From Welwitschia mirabilis (Eukaryota > Gnetophyta > Gnetopsida > Welwitschiales): a DNA stretch of 64,000 bases. The stretch spans positions 200,204,171 through 200,268,170 of the forward strand of contig JBOZIK010000001.1 of the NCBI GenBank assembly GCA_051453625.1, given 5' to 3'. The translations under genes were made by a program, and so were the position numbers. Below the pieces are notes generated by a model, which saw only the letters and a list, made by a program, of their open reading frames with translations, had not been told where the DNA came from and made no database searches. Position 1 is the first letter of the stretch; every line of letters starts with the position of its first letter. This document shows, in pieces, positions 46,040-58,159 of this stretch.

Positions 46040-47250
46040 ATGATATGCTTCCAAAAAGGTAATAAAGCATATTCAAATAATTATAGACTCATTTTCATCA
46101 AAAATATTTTTTAAGTGTTTGGGAAGTATATTTAAAAATAAGACTTTCCAAGTGACCAAACGAAAATAAAATGAGAGAAATCTGACAAATAGGTTTTCAC
46201 TAAAATCATTTCACCATCAACCACTTAGTCACTCTTCATTACTACCTGGATTTTACAAAGAAACCTGAAAAGAAGGTTTTTCATTTTCTTTGTTGAGTTC
46301 TTAAAGGCTTATGATTCAATAATTTGAGGCAAATTATCATGGCACTTGTTAAATATAGTTATGCCTAAAATATTTCTTCTAGCATTCAAAAATTATATGA
46401 AGAAGTTATCATTAGATTTAAAGATGTTAACTAAAAGAATCTTTTCAAATTTTGAGTGAAATTAGAGTAAAATAAAAGATGTTCCTTTCTTTTACCTTAT
46501 GAAATTTTTATTGATGAATTGAAGAAATGAATTTCCACATATCACTCTATTAATGTAGGTGATCGATCAATGAATTTTTTCCTTTATGTAGATGATGCAA
46601 CATTGATTTTGGCATCAAAAAGAGGTATGCAGATGATGTCATATTGATTTCTATATTTGAAAGAGGTATGAAAGCGATGCTTCATATGTAGATGAATTTT
46701 GTAATTAAAACTAAAATCATGTATTGTGGAAGTGGAAATAAAGATTACAAAGTTGTTGACATCTTCTTTTATGTAGATGATGCCACATTGATTTCCAAAT
46801 CTGAAAGAGATATGAAAGGGATGCTACACACATGAATTTTGTAATTATTTAGGTTTAATGATAAATGTTGATAAAACACAAATCATGTGTTATGAGAGTA
46901 GAAGTAAAGATTGCAAATTTGTTCTTGTAATAAACCATTATAGTTGATTTCCTTTCCAAAATGCTTGGATATGTAATACTCCAGGAATTATAAATGAGAT
47001 AGATGTATGCATGCAAGAATTGCAGGTGCTATAAAGACTCTTTGTTCCTTAATTAACAAATGTAAAGTTAAGCATTTGGTCTTGGAAAATTTGTAAGCAA
47101 GTCTTTTAAATAATTGTCATTCTAGTTATTCTCTATGAAGGGCTAATATGAAAATTAAGTCTTTTAAAGGATTTATGGAAACAAATTGAATGTTCAAAAG
47201 AAATTCTTTTCTTTTGAATTTCAGTTAAAGTCTAAAACATTATATACAAT
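46040..47250 (+). pseudogene. Non-LTR (LINE) reverse transcriptase relic
   Basis: Degenerate blocks follow the order of LINE reverse transcriptase. They are a NNYR-like segment (about 46080), FVEFLKAYDSI (about 46290), a decayed G-x-x-QG...LFIDEL segment (about 46480-46530), and the catalytic Y(V/A)DD. After these, a segment resembling the post-RT region (...ARIAGAIKTLCSLINKCKVKH, about 47012) leads into a decayed SLYEGL-type motif. The enzyme would copy LINE RNA at the nicked target. There are many stops and frame changes. The YxDD block occurs three times (about 46580, 46627 and 46770), a local duplication. The clade is undetermined. Confidence 0.7.
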
Positions 47251-48210
47251 GTTGTTATTAGAAGATAAGACATTACCCTTAGAGGTTGAAGGAATTTGTT
47301 AATTTTTGGTTGAAGCTTCAAAATTTTAAAGGAATGAAATTTCCATAGACAATGTTAGGTGCATCTCATAATAAAGGTGGGTTTTTTAAGGCAAAAAATG
47401 ATTAGAGAAAGTGAATGTGGATATTGCTATTTTTGAAAATATTGCTATTTTTTGTAAATAATGTAAGCCAAATTTGAAAGCAAAAGGCACAACAAAAATT
47501 CCCCTCTAACTTAGATGGGAAGAGAAATACTAAGATCTTAGGATCTAGGTCTTAGTTAGATCTTAGTTCGATCTCGATCCTTTTTATGGATTATGGATTA
47601 AAGGTAATCGGCAAAAGCTCTATTGGCCTCTGCCATTTTAATTTGAAATCTATTACTTTTTTTCTTGTAAAAAAAGATACAAGCGATTTTCTCACTTGTA
47701 TCTGATAAGATTATTGAAGGAACTACTGCAATTCTAGTTAAATCAAAAGATGAATTAAGAATGAACAATCATCATCTTCAAATTGGAACAGATGACGACA
47801 AAATATTCGAAGGGAGCAATAAACATGTAGGTTATGTTGCACTGAAGCCATTGAAATGAAGAACATGTTTTTCTTCTACGCTTTCAAACTTCCTTGTTAA
47901 AAGCAAGATGTAACATAAATACACACAATTTGTGCACTCTGTTTCAACTAACTTCATTCTATGTTAGTCATTATTTTAAGGCTGTATTCAAATCATTTTG
48001 ACTTATACCTTTTTCCCCTCTCATATTCTGTATGTGTCTATAGGTGTAATTAAAAAATTAAAAATCCGTTTCCATTTCCCTATTTTATATTATACATTGA
48101 TTAATATGCCTATAATAAAAAAATAAAAGCACTTGGAATGGTTGATGTGGCTTAAATAAAAAACAAGGATACGTAGAATGAAGTCAGAACATGTGCCTAC
48201 GACTTTGGAG
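47251..48210. other. Intergenic DNA upstream of SAR1
   Basis: Mostly A+T-rich. 47530-47580 is a short run of GATCTTAG-like repeats. A short frameshifted open stretch (about 47672-47859) resembles protein texture but no family. Confidence 0.4.
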
Positions 48211-48218
48211 GACGGACA

Positions 48219-48230
48219 GCACGTCATGTG
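48219..48230. promoter_or_regulatory. Possible bZIP (unfolded-protein response type) element upstream of SAR1
   Basis: GCACGTCATGTG contains TGACGTG on the minus strand, a C/G-box hybrid bound by plant bZIP factors including those of the ER stress response. It lies about 455 bp before the SAR1 start codon, plausibly in the promoter. COPII genes are known ER-stress targets in several eukaryotes, so the site is sensible, but a 7-bp match can occur by chance. Confidence 0.3.
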
Positions 48231-48681
48231 AAAACCCCGCCGGAACAAGGACAAGCCCAATTATTAGAATTCGTTTTCTTGGTGTGTTGTTCCGCTTATC
48301 TGCTAAATGGCATTCTCTGTAATTCACTCTTAGGCTTTGTTTCATCTACAGCGCATTTGAGGGTTTCAGCACCTGGACCGTCCCTACTTGCGGTTTAGAC
48401 AGAGATTTAGGTTAGAGAAGCTTGTTATAATTTTATTTATTTGCAGATCGCGTTCTGTTCCTCGAGTTTTCCAAAGTTTGAAAACCCCCAAGCACGCAAT
48501 TCTGTTTCGAGCTCTTCTTTTTGTCCTTCTGACCGCATCCGATTTTCATCGAACTGGTTAGGAAGCAAGTGCGTTCAATAGCGAAGCAAAATTTTGATTT
48601 GAGGTCTTATTTGCCATGAGCTAACACCGTGGTTAATTTGCAGGTAGACGATCGAGGGTTTCTAGGGTTTGATGATCGAAA

Positions 48682-50026
48682 ATGTTTCTGTTTGAGTGGT
48701 TTTATAGCGTTCTTGCATCTCTTGGATTATGGCAAAAGGAAGCTAAAATCTTATTTCTGGGCCTTGATAATGCCGGAAAGACTACCTTGCTGCATATGTT
48801 GAAGGATGAGGTGAGTGACTTCCAGAGCACGTTTTGTGTTCTTAAATCTGGTATTGTTGATAGGATAATGCTGACAGGCCTACCTTACTGCATATATTGA
48901 AGGATGAGCGCAGTGAGTTCGAACGGCACATTTTTAGTTTTTATACCTAGTCTTGTTGGTTAGCGGTGACTATCAGTGAAGGATTCCTGCAACTTACCTT
49001 ACTATCAAAGTGCCTTGAATTTGTAACCTGGTTTAATCTGTCATCTCTCGTTTATAAAAGTTTTATTATTTCAAAGATATTCTCTCTTTCTTCGAAAATT
49101 GTTACGTTTAGGGAAAGCACGATTTCGATCCTGTTCTGGCAAACAAATTTTTAGCTTTGCATTACTCAAAGTCGGAAGGTCCCTAAATTAATAAGTTATC
49201 ACAGCTTTTTATATGTCTTTGACACTAAATGAAAAGTTTATCTTTATCGCGCAGTTTCGGCTACTTATTTTATGTTAATATTTAATACAGTGAGGATTGA
49301 CTAGTGACTGTAAGATCCAGAGAAGCCTGATGCTTTTTGTGCTTTTATTTGTATGTTTGGTTGTACGCAGAGGTTGGTCCAGCATCAACCAACCCAGTAT
49401 CCAACATCAGAGGAGCTAAGTATTGGGAAAATTAAGTTTAAGGCTTTTGATTTGGGTGGCCATCAGATTGCCCGGCGAGTTTGGAAAGACTACTATGCCA
49501 AGGCATGAACCATTAGTTCTTTCTTCATCTCATTGTCTAGAGTTTCTATAGACATATTTCCAGGCTGACATTATATATACGTCTTGTTATTAATAGTTGT
49601 TTAATATGGTTTGAAAGCCAACGTTTTATTGTTTTGAATACTAGATTTTCCTTAAGCATATTGTTCATGAAATGAATAATTTGTTAAGTAGCTTATAGTG
49701 TGCAGGTAGATGCTGTGGTTTATTTGGTGGATGCAGCAGACAAAGAGAGATTTGCAGAGTCAAAAAAAGAACTGGACGCACTGCTTTCTGATGATTCTTT
49801 AACCAATGTGCCGTTCTTAATTCTTGGAAATAAAATTGATATTCCTTATGCCGCATCGGAAGATGAGCTGCGGTATTACCTAGGTTTGGCAAACTACACT
49901 ACTGGAAAAGGTAAAGTAAATTTAGCTGGTTCCAATGTTCGCCCAATTGAGGTTTTCATGTGTAGCATTGTCAGGAAAATGGGATATGGTGAAGGTATCA
50001 AGTGGCTGTCCCAGTACATTAAGTAG
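48682..50026 (+). CDS. SAR1: SAR1 small GTPase (COPII assembly)
   Basis: SAR1 is the Arf-family GTPase that, activated by SEC12 on the ER membrane, inserts its N-terminal helix and recruits SEC23/24 and SEC13/31 to form COPII vesicles. Coding exons are 48682-48810, 49371-49502 and 49706-50026, joining in frame to 193 residues, the usual length. Residues 1-17 are the hydrophobic/amphipathic anchor ([17 protein letters not shown]). Nucleotide-binding motifs are G1 GLDNAGKT (27-34), the switch I threonines around 51-55, G3 DLGGH (70-74), G4 NKID (129-132) and G5 CS (173-174). All key residues are present. Intron 1 is GT-AG (560 bp) and intron 2 is GC-AG (203 bp). Both are phase 0. No myristoylation glycine is present at position 2, as expected for SAR1 and unlike ARF1. 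It is the only intact recognised gene in the window. Confidence 0.96.
48858..48935 (+). repeat. Decayed duplicate of SAR1 exon 1 end inside intron 1
   Basis: This copy lies 98 bp downstream of the original (for example TGCATAT at 48791 and 48889). It still reads ...TLLHILKDE, but the P-loop AGKT has become ADRP and the donor GTGAGT has become CGCAGTGAGT. It cannot substitute for exon 1. Confidence 0.8.
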
Positions 50027-50150
50027 TGTCATCCTGAATGAGTACCTGAGCAAATCCTAGAGCTTTCTGTAATTTACATTCGTAGGTCTAATTGCGAAGA
50101 TTGTATTTTGTTCTTTATTAGAGTTTCGGTATTATCTGTTATGCAATTTG

Positions 50151-50156
50151 AATAAA
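50151..50156 (+). terminator. Poly(A) signal of SAR1
   Basis: AATAAA lies 125 bp after the stop codon, preceded by T- and TG-rich sequence (TTGTATTTTGTTC) typical of plant far-upstream elements. The cleavage site is likely around 50165-50190. Confidence 0.6.
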
Positions 50157-50159
50157 CTC

Positions 50160-51933
50160 TGTTGCAGAATAGACAATAGTTGGGAATTATTTTTGTGCGA
50201 TCATGTTAGCATGCTGACACGGTATTAAACACATTATTTTACCCATACGATCTTCAAGAGGGAATTCTTTTGGACAATTGACAAACAGTGGGTGATTTGT
50301 TGCCGAGATGTTTACAGACTTTTTTTTTTATGGAGTCAGTAGTCTGTAGCCTATATTATAGTTCTTCATTGAAAACGTCCTGCTTTTCTGAGGATTAGTA
50401 TCTCAGTAAATTAAGAGCTGCCAATGAGACAGACTTTCTGGAGGATTAAGGTGTCTATCAAGTGAACTATCTAGATGGTATTGGTTTGCCCTGTTTTCTC
50501 TTTACCATATCGTCTGTGTCTAGGTACCAATTGCTTACAGCACCCTAAAGGAAGTCTACAATTCAATTTCTCTTTATAAATTGCATGCTATTTTAGTCTG
50601 AACATTAATCTGCATCCCAGGGTTCATGGATCTGATTTTGCTTCTTCCTTTGGTAAAATTTTAAGGTGGATTTTCTGCTTAGCTTTCTCTTTTTAGTGTT
50701 GCTTCCATACTTTTATGGTGGTTCTAGTAACACATGAAATCATATGATCAATTACTTTAAGGTTAGGGATTCGGTTGGAGTGTCTCTATTCCTTCACCCC
50801 TAAGTTATTTCATTGTTAGTGTTATATCTCTTCTTTTGCAGTGATGCTTCATTTTATTATTAGGTCGTCTATGTATTGAATGGGGTTATTGAAAGGCACA
50901 GTATAGGCTCTTCTAATTATATATTGGGATACCGTAGATTCTTATATGGCCATTGACATATTTCACGATAGACGTTTGTTTGTTCTTTTTTAGCGGGGTT
51001 GATGAATATTGATACAGATCATTGTGCCGTTGAAAGAAGACGATGAGATGACCACTTTGATTTTGTCCAAATGGTAGTTAACCAATCCGTACTTAGATAT
51101 AATGTGGCAATGTTGAAGATGATACCAGTACCCTAGTTTCATCATTTCAATGGTTAGGATTGAACCTTCAAGGGATCAACAAAAATAGAGAAGGGTTTAA
51201 GGAGGGTGATCAATTAACAATATCATACCTTCATTGTATGGGAACGAGTGCTTTGAGTCTTTCTTAATATGACTTTCTATGGCTGCTGCTTTTTTGACAG
51301 ATTTTCGTTTGGGATGGGGTTTGCGTTCATGGGTTCTTCACCAGGGTATTAGCCTCCGTCTAAAAATTTTCTTTCCAAGTATTTCTCGATTTTATTTTGT
51401 TATTTTTTTAAGGGCCGTCAATCTGAGTAAGTTATTTTTGATATAACCATTAATAAATGTTTCTTCTACTTTGACTAAGTGTTGCAGATGGGAATCTGTT
51501 GATCTAATAATTTTTTAGGTGAACGGGGAACACAGTTTACTTGCGTTTTAGATAATGAGTTGTTTCTCTTGGAAAGTTTTAATGACATAAATTTTTAAAT
51601 ATTAGGATGATTTTAAGTAGTTCATGTTGGTTTTATAAAAATACATAATTGTCATGTTATGTTTATTGTTGAAGCATGATATTTATGTTTGTTATTTTTA
51701 TGTGGTTATTCGTATTTCTGTTTCTTAAAGTAATTTAGCATTCTATTTTTGTATTGCAAGTTTTGAGCGTTACCTAGTCAGTGAAGTAGCTTGTTTTCAA
51801 TTTCATTGGCATAACACGCATTCAAAACTCAAATTAAATAAGCAGCTTTTCGTCTTGGCTTCTTGTCTTGAGTTGGAATTGCCTTCTGTAGTCTTAAATG
51901 CATCTTGTACTAGGTGGCATCAAAATTTGTACA
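50160..51933. other. Intergenic DNA downstream of SAR1
   Basis: Moderately A+T-rich with no recognisable gene. It runs into a 791-N gap at 51934-52724. Long frames across that gap are artefacts. Confidence 0.5.
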
Positions 51934-52732
51934 NNNNNNNNNNNNNNNNNNNNNNNNNNNNNNNNNNNNNNNNNNNNNNNNNNNNNNNNNNNNNNNNNNN
52001 NNNNNNNNNNNNNNNNNNNNNNNNNNNNNNNNNNNNNNNNNNNNNNNNNNNNNNNNNNNNNNNNNNNNNNNNNNNNNNNNNNNNNNNNNNNNNNNNNNNN
52101 NNNNNNNNNNNNNNNNNNNNNNNNNNNNNNNNNNNNNNNNNNNNNNNNNNNNNNNNNNNNNNNNNNNNNNNNNNNNNNNNNNNNNNNNNNNNNNNNNNNN
52201 NNNNNNNNNNNNNNNNNNNNNNNNNNNNNNNNNNNNNNNNNNNNNNNNNNNNNNNNNNNNNNNNNNNNNNNNNNNNNNNNNNNNNNNNNNNNNNNNNNNN
52301 NNNNNNNNNNNNNNNNNNNNNNNNNNNNNNNNNNNNNNNNNNNNNNNNNNNNNNNNNNNNNNNNNNNNNNNNNNNNNNNNNNNNNNNNNNNNNNNNNNNN
52401 NNNNNNNNNNNNNNNNNNNNNNNNNNNNNNNNNNNNNNNNNNNNNNNNNNNNNNNNNNNNNNNNNNNNNNNNNNNNNNNNNNNNNNNNNNNNNNNNNNNN
52501 NNNNNNNNNNNNNNNNNNNNNNNNNNNNNNNNNNNNNNNNNNNNNNNNNNNNNNNNNNNNNNNNNNNNNNNNNNNNNNNNNNNNNNNNNNNNNNNNNNNN
52601 NNNNNNNNNNNNNNNNNNNNNNNNNNNNNNNNNNNNNNNNNNNNNNNNNNNNNNNNNNNNNNNNNNNNNNNNNNNNNNNNNNNNNNNNNNNNNNNNNNNN
52701 NNNNNNNNNNNNNNNNNNNNNNNNGAAGTAGT

Positions 52733-55058
52733 AGTTCAAGGGTAGGCGGCTTCATGAGGTGGGCTGTAGTAGTTATTCCTTAGCCCAAGCAGGTTGCAAG
52801 GCTTCTTGTATGGAGCAGATGTCCCCTAACTTAGAGATACCTTGATTTTGGCGGTGCATGACTAGGTATACTATGAATTGGAGGCTAAATTTCGTTTTTA
52901 CTTGTTCGCTAGATTTGTTTTGGGGTGTTTTTTCTATTTACTGGACCTTGTCCAGTTTGAGGTAGCATCAAGTTGGGGGATCACGGAATCCATTGAAGTT
53001 GTAGCGTTGTTAGAATGTTTGCTTCTTTTTCATTTTCAATGTGAAATAGCCAGTGACAAAATTTTAAGGGAAGGCCCTTGCCTGTTTGAGTTCAAGGGCC
53101 TTAGCCTTGGCCCCTTGGAAACTGGGCAACTTATTTGGTAATGTACGTGCATGGATTAGGATAGTAGACTTTCCAATCTAATTTTGGTGGGCTGTTTTTA
53201 AAACAGGTAGCTTAGAATTTGGGCAAACTGAATCATGGTTAAAGCTTTAAGATTTATTTTAACTCAATTCTGTGTTTGGACAACCTTTGACAACACACAG
53301 AAAATAGAGTAGTTTCAATTTAAATTGAAATGGGGTGTTAAAAGACTTGCATATGAATATGAGAACATGCCAATCCTAATGCAAAATTTGTGGAAATAAA
53401 ATTTTTATTCTGGTTCTTCTACTTCTAATAAAAAGGGTAAAACGTTTATATATGATTCGTGCATGGTAATATCAGAATTATGGAACATACGCATACGTAG
53501 CGGCACCTATACATGGACACGTAAAACCATTTTGCAAACAAAATCCCACATAAATGTGGTCACTATGAGAAGGAAGCGCAGTATGAAAAGGGTTGTAGGA
53601 AAGAAAACCCTCATGTGGATTTTATGGCGAGACTGCTAGGGTTTTGTAGCGGAGTTGATGGTATTGTGCCATTGTGGTAGGTAGTGGTGCCTTCATTTTG
53701 GCTTCAGATAGCAGAGGCAGTGGTTTCATGAGGAGGTAGGGTGTGATGGTTAGTTCTTAGCCCCAAGCAGGTTGTAGGGCTCTTTGTATGTAGCAAATGT
53801 CCCAAAAGTTATAAGGGATACCTTGATTTTGGCAGTGCCTTAGCAAGTATGCTACAAAGCCAAGGCCAAATTTTGTTTTTGCTTATTGGGTAGATTCGTA
53901 TTGGTGAGGCTTTGCCCTCAATTGGACCTTGTTTGACCTTGTGTAACATCAAGCTAGGGGACCATGAAATCTATTGAAGTTGTAATGTTATTAGAAGGTT
54001 TGCTTCTTTTGTGTTTTTAATTCGAAATTGACAGGAACAATATCCTACTAGAGGGCCTTGGTTCTTTGGATCAAGGGGCTTCGTCTTGGTCCCATAGAGA
54101 CTGAGAGCCCAATACGATAAAACTTTATTTAATAATATACCTATGTGGATTAGGATACTGAACTTCCCAATTGAATACTAGGTGTCGTTTTTAAAATGGT
54201 TAGCTCATAATTTCGACAAATTAATCAAAATAGATTAAACTAGGGTAAAGCCTTACAATTTGTTTTAGTCCGATTGTATGTCTAGACAATCTTGGACAAC
54301 ATAGAGAAAATGGAGTAGATCCAATTTCAATCGAAATAGGGTTTTAAAACACTTGTAGATGAATATGAAAATATACCAATTCCATGCAAAATTTGTAGAG
54401 ACAGAGATTCATAGGATGATTTTACAAATGAAAACCACTTAAATGTGTTCACTATGAGAAGCAAAGGCACAATGAGAAGGATTGTGCTGAAAAAAAACTC
54501 TTAACATGGATTCTTGGAAAATGAGGGTACTTGGAAAAAGAATGCAAAACCAAGTTTAGGAAGGAATAGTTAGAGAAAAAATGGCTAGAGGCATTGCCAA
54601 CCACAATAAATTTGAAGATTTTAGAGATCAATCAGTTCTAGAGACTAATGGTTAAGAAAACCCAGAGACAGAAAAAACAATTGAGGCTACTATGCCAAGT
54701 AGCCCCTGAAAGATTGAGCAAATACGAAAATATGCCAAATCCATGCAAAATTTGTAGAGATAGGGATACATAGAACTATTTTGCAAACGAAGACCAGTTA
54801 AATGTGTTCATTATGAGAAGGAAGGGCACAATGAGATGGATTGTAGGAAAAAAAAAAAAAAAAACTCTTGCATGGATTCTGGGGGAAACTAGGGCACTTG
54901 GAAAAAGAATGCAAAACCAAGTTTAGGAAGGAACAGTAAGGGGGGAAAAAATGCCTACAGGCACCGCTAACCACAACAAATTTCAAGCTTTTAGAGATCA
55001 ATCAGTTTTGGAGACAATGGGTAAGAAAAACTAGAGACAAAAAAAAACAATTAAGGCT
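52733..55058 (+). pseudogene. LINE ORF1 (gag-like) with repeated modules
   Basis: ORF1 proteins of plant L1 elements bind the element RNA. A DUF4283-like block (ILREGP, then an IRI-x-DFP-type segment, 53040-53190) is followed by an EYENMP-type link and zinc-knuckle sequence. This ~0.95-kb module occurs at about 52733-53640 and again at 53700-54540. The zinc-knuckle part is repeated a third time (54357-54690 versus 54717-55058). The knuckle reads CVHYEKEGHNEMDC, with the second cysteine replaced by tyrosine. A second knuckle ends GHLEKEC. All frames are broken. Confidence 0.65.
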
Positions 55059-55339
55059 ACTCGACCAAGCAGCCCTCGAAAGATGGACCAAATAATAAAT
55101 GAGACCAGCTTTATCGTGAAACAAATATAGGATACAACAAAGTAGATAGATGGAGAGGGAACAAAGGACACCTCCTCTCCAATCAAGGGACATGAACTAT
55201 ATGATATAAGATTAGACCAAGGAGAAGAGGAAAAGGGAGACAATAATAAACTTGACAAATAAATCCCAGGTCACACTGAAGGATGCAGTTGAAAAACACA
55301 ACTGTCGCAGAAAAAAATAACTATGAAAGTGCCCTCATG

Positions 55340-58135
55340 AGACATAAGGGTGATTAGAACCTCATATAAATGCAAATCCCTCCATATTATTCAACAATGT
55401 AATGTAGATTTAGTGTGTATTCAAGAGATCAAATTACTAGCCATCGAGGAATCTATCTTTCCCCAATAGTGGAGGGCAGTGTGTGGTAGCTAGCATTAGG
55501 TAAGCAGAGGGACTCTAATAGCTAGTAAAGTCTCATTTGATATTATAGAGTAGAACACACAATTCATTCACATTGCAGTCAAGGATCTAATTGTCACCAA
55601 CTAGTATGGTCTATAGAATCATAAGGATCAAGTAGGCCTTCTTGCTAATATGGTGGAAATGTTTTAGAATCAGAAATAGTTAGTCAGTGGGGAATTTAAA
55701 CAATGTCTACGCCAATGGAAAAAATGGAGTAGCAAATCCTTAAACCAAAGGGAAGCGAAGGAATATTTGACAATGCTTCAAGAGAATGACATGCACGATT
55801 TGCACATAACAAAGACGAAGTACACATGGTCTAACGAAAGACGAGGCACTAGAAATATTATAGCTAGAATTGAAAGGGCTTGGATTACTAACCCTTTGAC
55901 AACATCCACCCCTTGTTTTGTTCACGGCCTTCTTGGATAGGATCAAATCACAAACTTGTTCTCTTACAAATGGGGGTGCCACCGCCCCACCACTGCAATT
56001 TCAAATTGAAATGATACTGGTTAGATAGGAAGGAGCTAGAAGTTATTATTGAAAACCTATGGCAAAACTACAAAGGTACAAATCCCTAGGATTTCGTCAT
56101 TAGAAGTTTAACTTGGCTAAAATCCATGCTTAAGGAATGAATCAGGAAGGATAAGAGAACTTTTAAAGCACAGAGATTAGAACTGCTGAGGTAACTTGGC
56201 AACCTGAAAGAGGAAGAGAAGGATTAACCCCTTAAAGACAATAATAAAAAAGAAATCCTAATTGATTTACATCATCTCAGTAAGGATGAGAAATGCCACT
56301 AGAAATAAAGATAAAAATCAAATGGCTTAAGGAAGGAAATGATACTTTAAATTCTTCTTTCAACGGGCAAACTACCAAATGCAAATGAATCAAATTAGAA
56401 GGATAAAGTAGGTGAGCAGGGATATAACAAGGAAGAAAGAGATAGCTAGATGGTTGGACACCGAATCTTAGAACCATCTTATGGAACCTTTTACAACATA
56501 AGAAATAGAGACGATGATTAGTAGTATATGAAACAATAAAAGCCTTGTACCAAATGGCTGACGAGTTGAATTCTATTAAAAAACATTTTTCCTTACCTTA
56601 AGTAGAATCTCATGGACATGGCGAATGATATGCTCAATCAAGGAAGAATAATTTAGGATATCAATCACACGAACACGTCCGTTATTCTGAAAAAAGCAGG
56701 ATGCTCTGACCTTGCCGAACTTCTATCCTATTGGCATGTGTAATGTCATCTATAGGATCCTAACTAAAGCAATAGATGCATTACTCCTCTTTTTTGCCAA
56801 ACCTCATGAGCTCAAATCAAGCTGCCTTTGGTAAGTCCCTATATATCCAAGATTAGATTATTTTAAATAATGAACTCATTCACTCATGTATAACTCATAG
56901 ATTTCTTGTGATGTTTATTAAACTTAACATAGCGAAAGCTTATGATTCAATCAATTGGATGACCCTATAATAGGTTCTCATGAAAAAAGGGCTCCTAGAA
57001 AGCGTAGTCAGCTTGTTTTGGATCTATAGCAAAGTGCCCAATTATCAGTCAAAATGAATGGTATTCTGCATGGTTTCCCCCTTCCTACAAGGGCCTTAAG
57101 TAAGGAGACCAATTATCTCCCTATCTCTTTATCATGGTCATGAACACCATGAGTATCTTTTCGAAGAAATACAAAATGAAGGGCATCCATATAGGCAACC
57201 AAATATTCCTCAATAGCCACTATGTAGATGATACTATGCTTATAGCCAAAACCACTAGAGAAGATGCTAAACCCATAATCTACAGTCTCAAGGAGTTTAG
57301 TCATGTTATAGGTCTCACTATAAATTGGAATAAATCCAAAATTCATTTTTTCAACATTACTACCAACTACAAATGTCTCATCTTTAGTGACATGGGCATT
57401 AGTGAAGAATTCGACATGTATTTGGAAATCCCAATGAAAAGTTAGCATAAAATAAGCACCTGGAAGGCCCTCTTAGAAAGAATTGAAAAATGCTGTACAA
57501 GATGGAATAACCAATTTCGATCTTCTCAAGCCAAAGCCATCTTACTTAATACATGTGTCAGCTTGATTACTAGGTACACAGGGGCAGTTATTGCCTCGCC
57601 AAAAAGGACCTGTCACTTATTAAATAGTAGTTTTAGAAGATTTTTCTAGTTAAAAGGAAAGGACCAAGACCATAATAATCTTGTTAAGTGACAGAAGGTG
57701 AGCAAACCCAAAGCTTCAAGTGGTCTAGGGATACATAATATCGAAGAAATTATGCTTTAGTGGAAAATATGCAATAAACTAGAGAAGGGCAAGACGAATT
57801 GGGAGCTCTTGATGATATCAAATATGAAGAATACAGAATGCCTAATACAAACATCTCCATTCTTTGGAAGGGTATTTACAACGCTAAGAAATTACTTATT
57901 ACTACATATGGAGCGGACTGAAGTGCTAGCTCATTATGGAAATATATATTACCTAGGAAAATCAAAATTTTCATTTGGCTTCTTGATAAACTCGTTATTC
58001 TTACAGTTGATCCATTGCTTAAATTAAAAATTCATGTCCATCAAAAGTGTGCCTAGTGTGAAAAGGAGGGTGAAATAATCCTTCATTTATTTAAAAGTTG
58101 TGAATGGACTAAAAGCCTCGCAAGTGGCCTGCCTA
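55340..58135 (+). pseudogene. LINE ORF2: endonuclease, reverse transcriptase, zf-RVT
   Basis: ORF2 nicks the target and copies the RNA. The AP-endonuclease is shown by VDLVCIQEIKL (55402-55436) and YTWSNERRGTRNIIARIERA (55820-55880). Reverse transcriptase shows an NIAKAYDSIN block (about 56930-56960), a decayed G-D-x-x-SP-like segment leading to LFIMVMNTMS (about 57118) and catalytic YVDDTMLIA (57221-57247). A zf-RVT domain at about 57917-58108 keeps PRKIKIFIWLL, LTVDPLL, a C-x2-C pair with an adjacent stop, and HLFKSCEW. Multiple stops show it is dead. Confidence 0.85.
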
Positions 58136-58159
58136 TCAATGCTAACTTGACAAGATAGG

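Larger units (their letters stand above)
48644..50156 (+). other. SAR1: SAR1 transcript body, with likely 5'UTR intron upstream
   Basis: A good acceptor (TTAATTTGCAG, ending at 48643) lies 38 bp before the ATG and is preceded by a pyrimidine-rich stretch, suggesting a 5'UTR intron. Candidate donors are near 48412 and 48567, so the first non-coding exon would fall around 48300-48410. The leader has GAGGGTTTCTAGGGTTTGATG, the AGGGTTT motif common in plant housekeeping leaders. The 3' end is set by the AATAAA at 50151. Confidence 0.5.

Noticed and set aside
57113-57448. 111-codon minus-strand protein
   Set aside because: It is the antisense of the LINE reverse transcriptase, which has the recognisable YVDD motif on the plus strand.
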